A stretch of 64,000 bases of DNA from Kordiimonas sp. SCSIO 12603 (lineage in GTDB: Bacteria; Pseudomonadota; Alphaproteobacteria; Sphingomonadales; Kordiimonadaceae), in assembly GCF_024398035.1 (NCBI RefSeq), contig NZ_CP073748.1:2827520-2891519 (forward strand). The letters run 5' to 3'. The notes under the pieces are model-generated. The model worked only from the letters and a program-made list of their open reading frames with translations. It searched no databases and was not told the origin of the DNA. The position numbers were made by a program, and so were the translations under genes. Below are positions 18,070 to 26,997 of this stretch, piece after piece (within the stretch, counting starts at the first letter, position 1; every line of letters begins with the position of its first letter).

Positions 18070-18531
18070 TTAAAGCTGTGCAGCTGGAACGTTAGCGATT
18101 GATTTCCACTGGCCGTTAGCTTCCGTGATGTTACCTGGAACATCTTCTTCCCAGATGCGCTGAACGTCTTTGTTCAGGTTTAGGTAAAGAGTACCGTCAA
18201 CAACTTTCCATACGTTTGGATCGCCGATGAATTTTTTACCTTTAGAAACACCAAACGCACAGTAGCCACCGTAAGCTGGTAGGTATTTCGCTGGGTTGTT
18301 CTCAAATTTCTTTAGGTTTTCTTTTGTAGCAAACTGGTAAACAACGCCGTCTACTTCAACAGTGTTAGTACCAAGACCACGTACTGGCTTACCAGACTGG
18401 TAAGATACAAGGTCGTAACCTTGAACGCCTACTAGTGAAGTAGAAGTGTCAGCGTTAGCTGCAGAAGTAGCAGCACCTACGAATACGAACAAAGCAGCAA
18501 TGCTTTTTACAAAATTACTTAGAAGTTTCAT
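18070..18531 (-). CDS. Exported YHS-domain protein
   Basis: A 153-residue protein with a signal peptide (about 28 residues ending A-A-N-A-D) and a YHS-like domain: V-Q-G-Y-D-L-V-S-Y, then F-A-T-K-E-N-L-K-K-F-E-N-N-P-A-K-Y-L-P-A-Y-G-G split by the family spacing, and Y-C-A-F-G-V-S-K-G-K. YHS domains are small, often metal-related modules; this exported form has no assigned function. The start at 18531 has AGGAG eight bases upstream. A TetR gene lies directly upstream on the same strand and two matching dyads lie between them, so it is probably TetR-regulated. Confidence 0.88.
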   Translation of the reverse strand: MKLLSNFVKSIAALFVFVGAATSAANADTSTSLVGVQGYDLVSYQSGKPVRGLGTNTVEVDGVVYQFATKENLKKFENNPAKYLPAYGGYCAFGVSKGKKFIGDPNVWKVVDGTLYLNLNKDVQRIWEEDVPGNITEANGQWKSIANVPAAQL

Positions 18532-18558
18532 TTGGATGTCTCCTGATTTTCCCAAAGC

Positions 18559-18609
18559 GGTAGACCACCTTGTCTACCCTTGCCAACAAGATGGAGACAA
18601 CTCGGTCTC
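18559..18609. promoter_or_regulatory. Twin AGAC-N6-GTCT operators upstream of the YHS gene
   Basis: GGTAGAC (18559-18565) and GTCTACC (18572-18578) form a perfect dyad with a 6-base centre. A second dyad, GAGAC (18594-18598) with GTCTC (18605-18609), shares the same AGAC-N6-GTCT core. Their centres are 33 bases apart, close to three helical turns. They lie between the TetR gene and the YHS start codon, which points to cooperative TetR dimers repressing the YHS gene. Confidence 0.6.
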
Positions 18610-18657
18610 TTTTCAAATCAACTCGCAGTAACGTCGCCGTGAGGAGACTGTCATCAA

Positions 18658-19242
18658 TCAGGATTGCTGTGCTTGCTCGATTAACTGCGTTGCTGTTTGC
18701 TTCGCCAAAATGGCTGATTTGCTATCGCCTGCGACCTGCGCAATCACGGTAGCGCCCTCAAACAGCATAAAGAGTTGGTCCCCTAATTTTTCTGGATCAG
18801 GCAAGCCGGCAAGGAAACAAAGCTCCCTTAAATAATAGCGCATTTCCTTTTTATAGTTCTGGCAGGCTGCGCGAATCTCAGATTCAACTGCTGAATATTC
18901 ACCCACCGCATTTGTGAAGAAGCAGCCAAAGAAATTTTTATCTTCATACCAATCTTCAAGAACATCAAAAAATGCGAAGATACGTTCAAGTGGAAAAGCT
19001 GCCCTTTCTTCCACCATGGTCTTGAACTTCTGTCGGGCTAAACGGTCATACCGCTGTAGAACTTCAACAATCAGTTCATCTTTCGAAGAAAAATGGTGAT
19101 AGAGCGTTTTCTTAGCAATCCCGGATTCTTCAAGAATACGGTTTATTCCAGTTGCGTGGAATCCATACTCTGAAAATAAGACTGTCGCTGTTTCTATTAA
19201 TTTCTCTTTTGGTGATTGTTCCAACTTCAACTCACTTAACAT
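18658..19242 (-). CDS. TetR-family transcriptional regulator
   Basis: A 194-residue regulator. The N-terminal TetR helix-turn-helix spans about residues 12-58 (A-T-V-L-F-S-E-Y-G-F, I-N-R-I-L-E-E-S-G-I-A-K-K-T-L-Y-H-H-F). The C-terminal domain is the TetR_C-type ligand-binding fold with several Cys and Tyr. The gene begins 19 bases after the thiolase stop and precedes the YHS gene. The ATG at 19242 has AAGGA directly in front, so the exact start is uncertain by a few codons. The paired dyads just downstream are its most likely operators. Confidence 0.92.
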   Translation of the reverse strand: MLSELKLEQSPKEKLIETATVLFSEYGFHATGINRILEESGIAKKTLYHHFSSKDELIVEVLQRYDRLARQKFKTMVEERAAFPLERIFAFFDVLEDWYEDKNFFGCFFTNAVGEYSAVESEIRAACQNYKKEMRYYLRELCFLAGLPDPEKLGDQLFMLFEGATVIAQVAGDSKSAILAKQTATQLIEQAQQS

Positions 19243-19261
19243 TCCTTGCCGAACGCATATC

Positions 19262-20467
19262 CTACACGCGCTCTATCACCATAGCAATTCCTTGGCCTAC
19301 ACCAATACACATCGTTGCGAGGCCGTAGTGAGCATCTTGTACATGAAGTTCGTGAGCAAGGGTGAGAGCAAGCCGAGCACCAGACATACCAAGCGGGTGG
19401 CCGAGCGCGATAGCGCCTCCATTCGGATTCACATAGTCAGCATCATCGGCGATACCCAAACCACGCATACAGGCGAGCGACTGCGCGGCAAATGCCTCAT
19501 TAAGTTCAATAATATCTATATCACTGAGTTTCATGCCAAGGCGGCTTAACAGCTTCTCAGTCGCGGGTACGGGGCCATACCCCATGGTTCTGGGCGGCAC
19601 ACCCGCTACTGCCGTACCCACAATACGTGCTTTTGGTGTAAGGCCATACTTTATAGCGGTTTCTTCATCAGCAATAATAAGTGCGGCTGCCCCGTCATTA
19701 GTGCCAGAAGCATTTCCTGCGGTCACTGTCCCGTTTTCTTTAAAAGGTGTTCCAAGTTTTGCTAGCCCTTCAAGAGACGTTGAAGGCCGAGGGTGTTCAT
19801 CCATAGAAACTACCTGAGGCTCACCTTTACGCTGAGGAATAGAAACTGAAGCAATCTCCCGTTCAAACCTTCCGGCTTTCTGCGCCCTAGCTGTTTTCAT
19901 TTGCGAACGGTAGGCAAAAGCATCCTGATCTAGCCGACTGATATTCATCTCTGCAGCCAGATTTTCAGCGGTCTCTGGCATACTGTCGGTACCGTATTCC
20001 TTATCCAGTTTCCTGTTCACAAAGCGCCAGCCAATTGTGGTATCGTACATTTCAGCGTTGCGGGAGAAACCACTAGACGCTTTCGCCATGACAAACGGTG
20101 CCCTCGACATGCTTTCAACGCCGCCAGCAATAGTAAGCCTTGCTTCACCGGTCGATACGGCCCTGCCCGCTTGCGCGACAGCTTCAAGCCCAGAACCGCA
20201 AAGCCTGTTCACAGTCACAGCAGGCATCGCCTCAGGTATTCCTGCAAGGAGAGCAGCCATACGGCCTACATTCCTGTTATCTTCCCCAGCTTGGTTGGCA
20301 CAACCATAAAACATATCGTCCACTGCGGCCCAGTCCACACCTACATTCCGTTCCTGAAGAGCTTTAAGAGGATGGGCTGCCAGATCATCCGTACGCACAT
20401 GTGCAAGGCCACCGCCATAGCGCCCGATTGGTGTGCGGATACCGTCACAGATGAATGCATGTTTCAT
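19262..20467 (-). CDS. Acetyl-CoA acyltransferase (thiolase), PcaF-like
   Basis: A 401-residue thiolase II-type enzyme that cleaves 3-oxoacyl-CoA to acetyl-CoA and a shortened acyl-CoA. The acylation Cys is in N-R-L-C-G-S-G, the catalytic His in N-P-N-G-G-A-I-A-L-G-H-P and the second Cys in C-I-G-V-G-Q-G. The whole sequence resembles 3-oxoadipyl-CoA thiolases (PcaF) more than FadA, but there are no other aromatic-pathway genes nearby, so a general beta-oxidation or dicarboxylic acid role is equally possible. The start at 20467 has GGGAG six bases upstream. It is divergent from an acyl-CoA dehydrogenase 112 bases away. Confidence 0.93.
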   Translation of the reverse strand: MKHAFICDGIRTPIGRYGGGLAHVRTDDLAAHPLKALQERNVGVDWAAVDDMFYGCANQAGEDNRNVGRMAALLAGIPEAMPAVTVNRLCGSGLEAVAQAGRAVSTGEARLTIAGGVESMSRAPFVMAKASSGFSRNAEMYDTTIGWRFVNRKLDKEYGTDSMPETAENLAAEMNISRLDQDAFAYRSQMKTARAQKAGRFEREIASVSIPQRKGEPQVVSMDEHPRPSTSLEGLAKLGTPFKENGTVTAGNASGTNDGAAALIIADEETAIKYGLTPKARIVGTAVAGVPPRTMGYGPVPATEKLLSRLGMKLSDIDIIELNEAFAAQSLACMRGLGIADDADYVNPNGGAIALGHPLGMSGARLALTLAHELHVQDAHYGLATMCIGVGQGIAMVIERV

Positions 20468-20579
20468 AGCCAACTCCCTTCCCCTTAGGTTCAGAAGATA
20501 ACTTATTGCAAATATGTATATTATCCAGCCTTGCCTCATCCAATTTAAGAAATACTTCCTTCATAAGGGAGAGAAAGCC

Positions 20580-21728
20580 ATGACATTAGATCAGGAAACA
20601 AGATCGCAACTTCTCGAAACACTTGATCGGTTTGTAAAAGAACGGCTGATCCCAGCTGAGCGTGCTATGGCAGAAACTGGTGAGATGGACCAGAGTATTC
20701 TCTCAGAAATGCGAGAACTCGGCTTATACGGTATTTCCATTCCGGAAGAATATGGCGGCTTGGGCCTTTGTCTGGCAGATGAAGTTGAGATCGCCATGTG
20801 CATCGGCCAAGCGGCCCCTGCCTTCCGCTCCGCTTTTGGCACCAATGTAGGTATTGGTTCCCAAGCTATCCTCATAGACGGCACAGATGAACAAAGACGA
20901 AAATACCTACCTCGTTTGGCAAATGGTGAACTGGTAGGGTCCTTCTGTTTGACTGAATCCTCTTCAGGATCAGATGCAGGATCCCTAAAAGCAACGGCGA
21001 AAAAGGATGGTGATCACTATATATTAAACGGTACCAAGCGTTATATAACGAACGCCCCCACCGCCGGCCTCTTTACTGTTATGGCACGCACAGATAAAAC
21101 CACTACAGACGGCAGAGGGGTTTCCGCCTTCCTTGTAGAAGCCGATACACCGGGTGTTTCCGTCGGCAAGCCTGAAAAGAAAATGGGCCAGCAAGGTGCG
21201 CCAGTTGCAGACGTGATCTTTGAAAACTGCCAAATACCCGCGGAAAACCTCATTGGCGGTAAAGAAAATGTTGGCTTTAAAACAGCTATGAAAGTTTTGG
21301 ATAAAGGCCGTATCCATATTTCCGCCGTCTGCACAGGCCTTGCTGGGCGTATTCTCCGGGATGCAGTTACTTACGCTAAAGAACGCGAACAATTTGGCGA
21401 ACCCATAGCTAACTTCCAACTTATTCAGGCGATGATTGCAGATAGCGAGACAGAAATTTATGCTGCCAAATGCATGATCCGTGATGTAGCAAAAGCCAAA
21501 GATAGAGGTGAAAACACCAAGCGCAGAGCTTCTTGTACGAAACTTTTTGCTTCAGAGGCCGTGGGCCGCATTGCTGACAGGGCTGTTCAAATACTAGGTG
21601 GTGCAGGCTATATTTCAGAATATGGTATTGAGCAACTCTATAGAGATGCTCGTCTATTCCGAATTTACGAAGGCACTAGCCAAATTCAGCAACTCATCAT
21701 CGCAAAAGATGTGATTTCCTCGTATTAA
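20580..21728 (+). CDS. Acyl-CoA dehydrogenase
   Basis: A 382-residue FAD enzyme of the first step of beta-oxidation. Visible features: N-terminal helical domain, the FAD/substrate segment F-C-L-T-E-S-S-S-G-S-D-A-G-S, the middle beta domain (K-R-Y-I-T-N-A), and the C-terminal domain with Q-I-L-G-G-A-G-Y and the catalytic Glu in R-I-Y-E-G-T-S-Q-I-Q. The start at 20580 has GGGAG upstream. It shares a 112-base divergent promoter region with the thiolase, so the two are probably co-regulated. Confidence 0.94.
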   Translation: MTLDQETRSQLLETLDRFVKERLIPAERAMAETGEMDQSILSEMRELGLYGISIPEEYGGLGLCLADEVEIAMCIGQAAPAFRSAFGTNVGIGSQAILIDGTDEQRRKYLPRLANGELVGSFCLTESSSGSDAGSLKATAKKDGDHYILNGTKRYITNAPTAGLFTVMARTDKTTTDGRGVSAFLVEADTPGVSVGKPEKKMGQQGAPVADVIFENCQIPAENLIGGKENVGFKTAMKVLDKGRIHISAVCTGLAGRILRDAVTYAKEREQFGEPIANFQLIQAMIADSETEIYAAKCMIRDVAKAKDRGENTKRRASCTKLFASEAVGRIADRAVQILGGAGYISEYGIEQLYRDARLFRIYEGTSQIQQLIIAKDVISSY

Positions 21729-21802
21729 CATATACTTACATGCATTTAATTTTGTGCTTGCTCCAAAAGCATTTTAGTCACACCTGCATTAAAATTAATA
21801 AC

Positions 21803-21888
21803 GATTCTAATAATCATTATTAAATACCTTGCCAACCGCGGCACATTCCCGTAAATCAACTGCGAATCATTATCACTATTATTATCAA
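21803..21888. promoter_or_regulatory. Two Fur-box-like elements upstream of a heme-type receptor
   Basis: A perfect 6-1-6 palindrome AATAAT-C-ATTATT lies at 21809-21821. A second AT-rich array at 21862-21888 reads, on the minus strand, as repeated GATAAT units (GATAATAATAGTGATAATGA), the building block of Fur sites. The second element ends 17 bases before the receptor start, so iron-responsive repression is likely. Confidence 0.65.
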
Positions 21889-21905
21889 AGCAACGGAGAT
21901 TGCAC

Positions 21906-23993
21906 ATGACTGTGTTGGGGAAATATTCATGGCTGGCGGCAGGATGTTCGCTTATTGCCCTCACAGGTACAGCTGCAGCTACAGAAGCTGAAGCAGACCT
22001 TCCTGAAGAAATTACGGTAACTGCGACACGTTCAGCAACAAGCGCTTTCGAGCACCCCGGTTCTGTATCCGTTATCACAAAAGATGAAATCGACGATCTA
22101 GTTGCCTCATCAATCTCTGACCTGTTCGAGAATACTCCGGGTATATTCTTTGATGGCGGCCCTCGCCGTAACGCGCAAACACCTTCCATTCGCGGTATCT
22201 CAGGCGAAGGTGTAATCATCCTATTTGATGGTGTTCGCCAAAGCTTCATTTCAGGCCATGACGGTCGCTTCTTTATTGAACCCGATCTTCTGAAAACAGC
22301 GGAAGTTGTTCGCGGTGGAGGCTCTGCTCTATACGGCTCTGGTGGTCTTGGTGGTGTTATTGCATTCCAGACCGTAGATGCTGCCGATCTACTAGATGAG
22401 GATTCTAACCTTGGGTACCGCCTAAAAGGTGGCTTTCAGGGTGTGAACGACGAATGGACAACAGGCGTTTCACTATTTGGTCGTTCTGAAGACGGAAAGT
22501 TTGATGCTGTAGGTAGCCTCACTTACCGTGATTCAAGTGATATTGATCTGGGTAGCGGCGCCAGCCTGCAATCTGATGACGAACTTGCATCAGGCCTTCT
22601 CAAAGCATCTTACCGCTTCACAGATGATCTGAAGCTCGATTTCTCATGGCTTTCTTTCAATGGTGACAGCCTGGAGCCAAACAACGGTCAAGGTGCCAAT
22701 GTTGGTGACCTTGTCGACAAAGACACAACAAGCAATACTTACCGCGCAGGTCTCGTTTTCAATCCATCAGACAATGATCTAATCGACGCCAAAATTACAG
22801 TTTTCAAAAACGATGTTTCTGTGAATGAGGACGAAGTGGATAGTGACCGAGTTGTAACCCGTGATGTAGAAACATTTGGTCTTGTTGCTGAAAACCGTTC
22901 TGTATGGAACCGCGGTCAAAACATTGAATTCGCCCTAACATACGGCCTTGAATATTATACTGACGACCAAACTGGCACAGACAATACATCAACTGATGGC
23001 ACTCGCGGTGGTGTTCCTGATGCAGACGCCAAAACATTTGGCAGTTTCATCCAGGCAGAAGTCGCAGTACAAACAGAACTCGGCCGTTTGAATTTCATAC
23101 CTGCTATTCGCTATGACAACTTCAAAAACTCCGCGGATGATAGTTCTTTTGAAACAGACGATAGTGCATGGTCACCAAAAGTAGCTCTGGCATACCATCC
23201 AACCGAATGGATGATGATCTTCTCAAGCTATTCCGAAAGCTTCCGAGCGCCTTCGTTCAATGAAATTTTTGCTGATGGCATCCATTTCCAAATTCCGCTT
23301 GGGCCCTTTGTAACAGCCCCTAATTTCTTTATCGAAAATCAGGATCTGCAACCAGAAAGGTCCAAAACATGGGAATTCGGTGCGGGCTTATCCTTCAATG
23401 ATGCCTTCCTTGAAGGCGATAGCTTTGCTGTTAAGGGTACATACTTCACCTCGGATGTCACAAATCTGATTGATCTGTCAGTGGATGTAACATTCTCACC
23501 GCAATGTTTTGTTCCAACAATACCAGGCCCGTGTACATCGGGCACCAGCCAAAACGTAAACACTGTTGCGGCAGACCTGAGCGGCGTTGAGATTGAACTT
23601 ACCTATGATACCGCACGTTATTTTTTAACTGCTGGTTACAGCTCAATCGACGGCACTAACTCTATCACTGGTGATTTCGTAGGCACACTTACCCCTACTC
23701 GCTTCGATATCAACACAGGCTTCAAACTTCCTGAAATTGACAGCCGCTTCGGCATGCGTGCTCAGCTTGCTGGCGAACATTCAGAAGTGAATGATGAAGA
23801 CCAAATCCGGGATTCATACGAAACGATTGATCTCTACTATGTATGGCAACCCAAAGAAGGCGCTCTCAAAGGACTTCGCGTTGATTTGGGTGTAAACAAC
23901 CTATTCGATACAAACTTCGAACGTGTATTCGCCGGTGTTTCAGAACCCGGTCGCAACTTTAAAGCTTTGGTAAGCTGGACAGGTTCCTTCTAA
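21906..23993 (+). CDS. TonB-dependent heme/hemoglobin-type receptor
   Basis: A 695-residue outer-membrane receptor. Signal peptide ending T-A-A-A-T, TonB box E-E-I-T-V-T-A-T, plug with R-G-I-S-G-E-G-V-I-I-L-F-D-G-V-R-Q and R-G-G-G-S-A-L-Y-G-S-G-G-L, then the barrel. The heme-receptor hallmark F-R-A-P is present, followed by a His (about 15 residues on) and an N-Q-D-L in place of N-P-N-L. This matches the hemoglobin/heme family rather than the sphingomonad-type receptors upstream. Start at 21906, with GGAG upstream. Fur-like boxes precede it. No hemTUV transport genes are adjacent. Confidence 0.88.
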   Translation: MTVLGKYSWLAAGCSLIALTGTAAATEAEADLPEEITVTATRSATSAFEHPGSVSVITKDEIDDLVASSISDLFENTPGIFFDGGPRRNAQTPSIRGISGEGVIILFDGVRQSFISGHDGRFFIEPDLLKTAEVVRGGGSALYGSGGLGGVIAFQTVDAADLLDEDSNLGYRLKGGFQGVNDEWTTGVSLFGRSEDGKFDAVGSLTYRDSSDIDLGSGASLQSDDELASGLLKASYRFTDDLKLDFSWLSFNGDSLEPNNGQGANVGDLVDKDTTSNTYRAGLVFNPSDNDLIDAKITVFKNDVSVNEDEVDSDRVVTRDVETFGLVAENRSVWNRGQNIEFALTYGLEYYTDDQTGTDNTSTDGTRGGVPDADAKTFGSFIQAEVAVQTELGRLNFIPAIRYDNFKNSADDSSFETDDSAWSPKVALAYHPTEWMMIFSSYSESFRAPSFNEIFADGIHFQIPLGPFVTAPNFFIENQDLQPERSKTWEFGAGLSFNDAFLEGDSFAVKGTYFTSDVTNLIDLSVDVTFSPQCFVPTIPGPCTSGTSQNVNTVAADLSGVEIELTYDTARYFLTAGYSSIDGTNSITGDFVGTLTPTRFDINTGFKLPEIDSRFGMRAQLAGEHSEVNDEDQIRDSYETIDLYYVWQPKEGALKGLRVDLGVNNLFDTNFERVFAGVSEPGRNFKALVSWTGSF

Positions 23994-24046
23994 TCCTCGC
24001 AAAGGATAATATCTTCCCGCCTGTTCGGGTTATCAGAACGGAGCCT

Positions 24047-24079
24047 GAGGCCACCTCCATCGAGGTGGCCTCTTTTTTT
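24047..24079 (+). terminator. Intrinsic terminator of the heme-type receptor
   Basis: GAGGCCACCTC (24047-24057) pairs with GAGGTGGCCTC (24062-24072), followed by seven T. It sits just before the convergent molybdenum hydroxylase gene. Confidence 0.9.
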
Positions 24080-24082
24080 ACT

Positions 24083-26326
24083 TTAGATAGATGAATATCC
24101 ATGCTTGGTAATTGGCATACTTCTGATGCGTTTACCGCCCGCAGCAAAAATCGCATTGGCAAGGGCTGGATACACCGGCGGTGTGCCCGGTTCACCAACA
24201 CCGCCCGGCAGTTCATCATTTTCCATGATTGTCACACTAATTTCCGGCGCATGGCGCATCTTCACCATTTCATAGTCTGTGAAATTGGTCTGCTCTACTG
24301 CGCCATCATCAAGGGTAATTTCACCAAACAGCGCTGCTGACAGGCCAAAGATAATCCCGCTTTCCATCTGCGCTTTCACGGTATCCGGGTTCACCACGCT
24401 ACCGCAATCAACCACACAGGTAACTTTATCGACAGTTACTTCACCATCCTCTGAAAGCGAAATATCGAACACCTCCCCCACATAGCTAAGGAAGCTTTCA
24501 TGAACGGCGATACCGCGCCCCTTACCTTTCGGCACAGGTTTGCCCCAGTCAGCCTGTTTCTTTAGTTCCGCAAGAAGCGCAGATAGACGTTTATGGCCCT
24601 GAAGAAGGTGCTGCCGGTATTCAAACGGATCATGCCCTGCTTTATGAGCAAGTTCATCAACAAAACCTTCAAGGAAGAATGCATTGTGTGTGTGCGAAAC
24701 ACTGCGCCAGAAACCAACGGGTACATTGGTTTCAATAATACTGTTTTTCAGCCTGCGATTTGGAACCTCATATTTACTATGCTGCAAGCCTTCCATGTTG
24801 CTGGCTTCTGAAAGCCCGGCAATTTCAAACGGCAGATTTCGTTTGCTGAAGCTTGGCATAATTGGCTGCAAGCCAACCTTGGTATCCAGCACGTCGGGAT
24901 AACCGTCACTGCCTAGCACCGCCTTCAGCCGGGCCGCGGCAGCCGGACGGTATACATCATGCTGCATATCTTCTTCGCGCGAGTAGATAACTTTCACCGG
25001 TACGCCGGGCATGGCGGCAGCCATTTTCACGGCATAGGTTTCTGCATCTTTTTCAACGCGGCGACCAAAACCACCACCTGCATACATGATATGCGGTGTC
25101 ACAGCCTTGGCGTTCACCACATCCTTTGGAACACTTTCCATATTGGCTGGCATCTGGTTACCAGACCAGATTTCCACTTTATCACCGTCTACACATGCTG
25201 TTGCATTTATGGGTTCCATCGTCGCGTGAGCGAGATACGGTACTTCATAGTACGCCTCGATAGTTTCCTGACCATTTGATGCGGCTTCAACATCTCCTTC
25301 GTGAACAAATTCATGCTCTTCGCCCGTTTCAATGGCTTCCCTAAGCATACGGCTCACATCATCACTATTCAGCTTAGTAACCGCGCTATCATCGAATTCC
25401 ACATCCAGATAATCGAGCGCTTTTTTGGCTTTATAGTAACTATCCGCGATCACCCCAACGGCATCGCCAAGATTCACAACCTTTTTCACACCTTTGAGCT
25501 TCAAAGCTTCAGTATCATTAATTGATTTAACCACGCCACCAAACACAGGGCTCTGCATAACAGTGCCAAACAGCATATCGTCAGTCACAACGTCTACACC
25601 GAACTTGGCTGTGCCATTTACTTTACTTGGGATATCCACACGCTTTTGCGGCTTGCCTACCAGCTTGAAATCTTTCTTGGGTTTCAGGCGTACATTCTCA
25701 TCAGGTGTTTCCTTGGAAACTGCTTCAGCAAGATCACCGTATGATAGTTTATCGTCAGAAAGCCGGCTTACTACTTGGCCATTTTCAGCAAAACAATCGG
25801 ATTTAGCGATACCCCACTGTTTCGCAGCTGCGCTGATCAGCATCTCACGGGCAATTGCCCCTGCTTTCCTGAGCGGCGTGTATGCATCTACAATACTTGT
25901 ACTACCGCCTGTACCCGCGAGCCCCATAAGACCAAACATCTTCTTGCCAAGCCAATCCCCAGCGCCAGAGAACTGCTCAGGGTGTTTCCTGAGCATCATT
26001 GCGAAATTGGCATAAACAGGCAGGTTTTCCTGAGGGTGCACCACGGAAACATTATCCGCAGAAAGATCAACTTCCAGTTCTTCTGCAAGAAGCATAGGAA
26101 GGGACGTAAAAACTCCCTGCCCCATCTCAAGCCTAGGCACAGCAAACTGTATAGTACCATCTTTCTTGATCGTTACCCAAGCATTCAGAGCAAAAGAGCC
26201 GTCATCAGCGATAGCAGCATCATAACCCGATGTATCAATAGTAGAGAGGAAACCAACACCAAGAGCCAACGTACCGCCAACAGCAGCACCACCAACCATA
26301 AAAGCTCTTCTGGTAAACTTACCCAT
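24083..26326 (-). CDS. Molybdopterin-binding subunit of an aldehyde oxidase/isoquinoline oxidoreductase-type hydroxylase
   Basis: A 747-residue large subunit of the xanthine dehydrogenase superfamily, closest in organisation to the IorB beta subunit of isoquinoline 1-oxidoreductase. It carries a Tat signal (T-R-R-A-F-M-V-G-G-A) so the folded, cofactor-loaded enzyme is exported. Seen motifs: P-R-L-E-M-G-Q-G-V-F-T for cofactor contact, G-G-G-F-G-R-R in the Moco region and the catalytic Glu in G-V-G-E-P-G-T-P-P near the C-terminus. It overlaps its 2Fe-2S subunit gene by 8 bases. The substrate is probably an aldehyde or N-heterocycle; no XdhC-type maturation gene is adjacent. Confidence 0.92.
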   Translation of the reverse strand: MGKFTRRAFMVGGAAVGGTLALGVGFLSTIDTSGYDAAIADDGSFALNAWVTIKKDGTIQFAVPRLEMGQGVFTSLPMLLAEELEVDLSADNVSVVHPQENLPVYANFAMMLRKHPEQFSGAGDWLGKKMFGLMGLAGTGGSTSIVDAYTPLRKAGAIAREMLISAAAKQWGIAKSDCFAENGQVVSRLSDDKLSYGDLAEAVSKETPDENVRLKPKKDFKLVGKPQKRVDIPSKVNGTAKFGVDVVTDDMLFGTVMQSPVFGGVVKSINDTEALKLKGVKKVVNLGDAVGVIADSYYKAKKALDYLDVEFDDSAVTKLNSDDVSRMLREAIETGEEHEFVHEGDVEAASNGQETIEAYYEVPYLAHATMEPINATACVDGDKVEIWSGNQMPANMESVPKDVVNAKAVTPHIMYAGGGFGRRVEKDAETYAVKMAAAMPGVPVKVIYSREEDMQHDVYRPAAAARLKAVLGSDGYPDVLDTKVGLQPIMPSFSKRNLPFEIAGLSEASNMEGLQHSKYEVPNRRLKNSIIETNVPVGFWRSVSHTHNAFFLEGFVDELAHKAGHDPFEYRQHLLQGHKRLSALLAELKKQADWGKPVPKGKGRGIAVHESFLSYVGEVFDISLSEDGEVTVDKVTCVVDCGSVVNPDTVKAQMESGIIFGLSAALFGEITLDDGAVEQTNFTDYEMVKMRHAPEISVTIMENDELPGGVGEPGTPPVYPALANAIFAAGGKRIRSMPITKHGYSSI

Positions 26327-26777
26327 TGCTCATCTCCGCTGCTCGTTTGATCGCTTTTTTAATGCGCGGATACGTTCCGCAGCGGCAGATATTGGTCATT
26401 GCTTCATCAATATCTTCATCAGAGGGATTAGGGTTTTCACTGAGTAGTGCGGTTGCCGCCATAATCATACCAGATTGGCAGTATCCACACTGAGGCACTT
26501 GTTCAGCAATCCATGCGGCTTGAACGGAACTTGGCGTACCGTCTTTTTCCAGACTTTCGATAGTTTGAATATCAGCGCCTTCGATATCTTCAATCGCCGT
26601 GATACAGCTTCTTGTCGCCACACCATCTATATGCACAGTACAGGCGCCACACGCGCCTACACCGCATCCAAACTTAGTGCCGGTTAATTTAAGATGATCT
26701 CTAATCGCCCAAAGAAGCGGCATTTCGCCTTCTTCGTTTACGGTAACGGCCTTACCGTTCAAATTGAATGTCGCCAT
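26319..26777 (-). CDS. 2Fe-2S subunit of the molybdenum hydroxylase
   Basis: A 152-residue small subunit (IorA-like). The plant-type 2Fe-2S site is C-G-V-G-A-C-G-A-C ... C, and the second, all-helical 2Fe-2S site is Q-C-G-Y-C-Q-S-G-M and N-I-C-R-C-G-T-Y. It passes electrons from the Moco subunit to an external acceptor, probably a cytochrome c given the Tat-exported partner. It has no signal peptide and so would be carried out with the partner. Translation is coupled to the large subunit by an 8-base overlap. Confidence 0.95.
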   Translation of the reverse strand: MATFNLNGKAVTVNEEGEMPLLWAIRDHLKLTGTKFGCGVGACGACTVHIDGVATRSCITAIEDIEGADIQTIESLEKDGTPSSVQAAWIAEQVPQCGYCQSGMIMAATALLSENPNPSDEDIDEAMTNICRCGTYPRIKKAIKRAAEMSNG

Positions 26778-26997
26778 GTTTTCCTCTGCTGGCCAAGGGT
26801 AACTGAACCTAATATGGCACTCACCTTTTCAATATTCAACATAAATTACCCAAGGTAACTTGCATTAGGTAGCTAAACCCTCAAAAAGCTCGGAAGCAGC
26901 ACCAGAAAAGATTTTAATCCCATACATTAAATATATTGGACAAGTCAGGGAACCCACCTACATTAGGGTCAAACACTATTACCACTTGGAGATAATC

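Noticed and set aside
25494-26350. Long plus-strand frames across the molybdenum hydroxylase gene
   Set aside because: They are antisense to a full-length gene with clear cofactor motifs and have low-complexity, unfamily-like translations.
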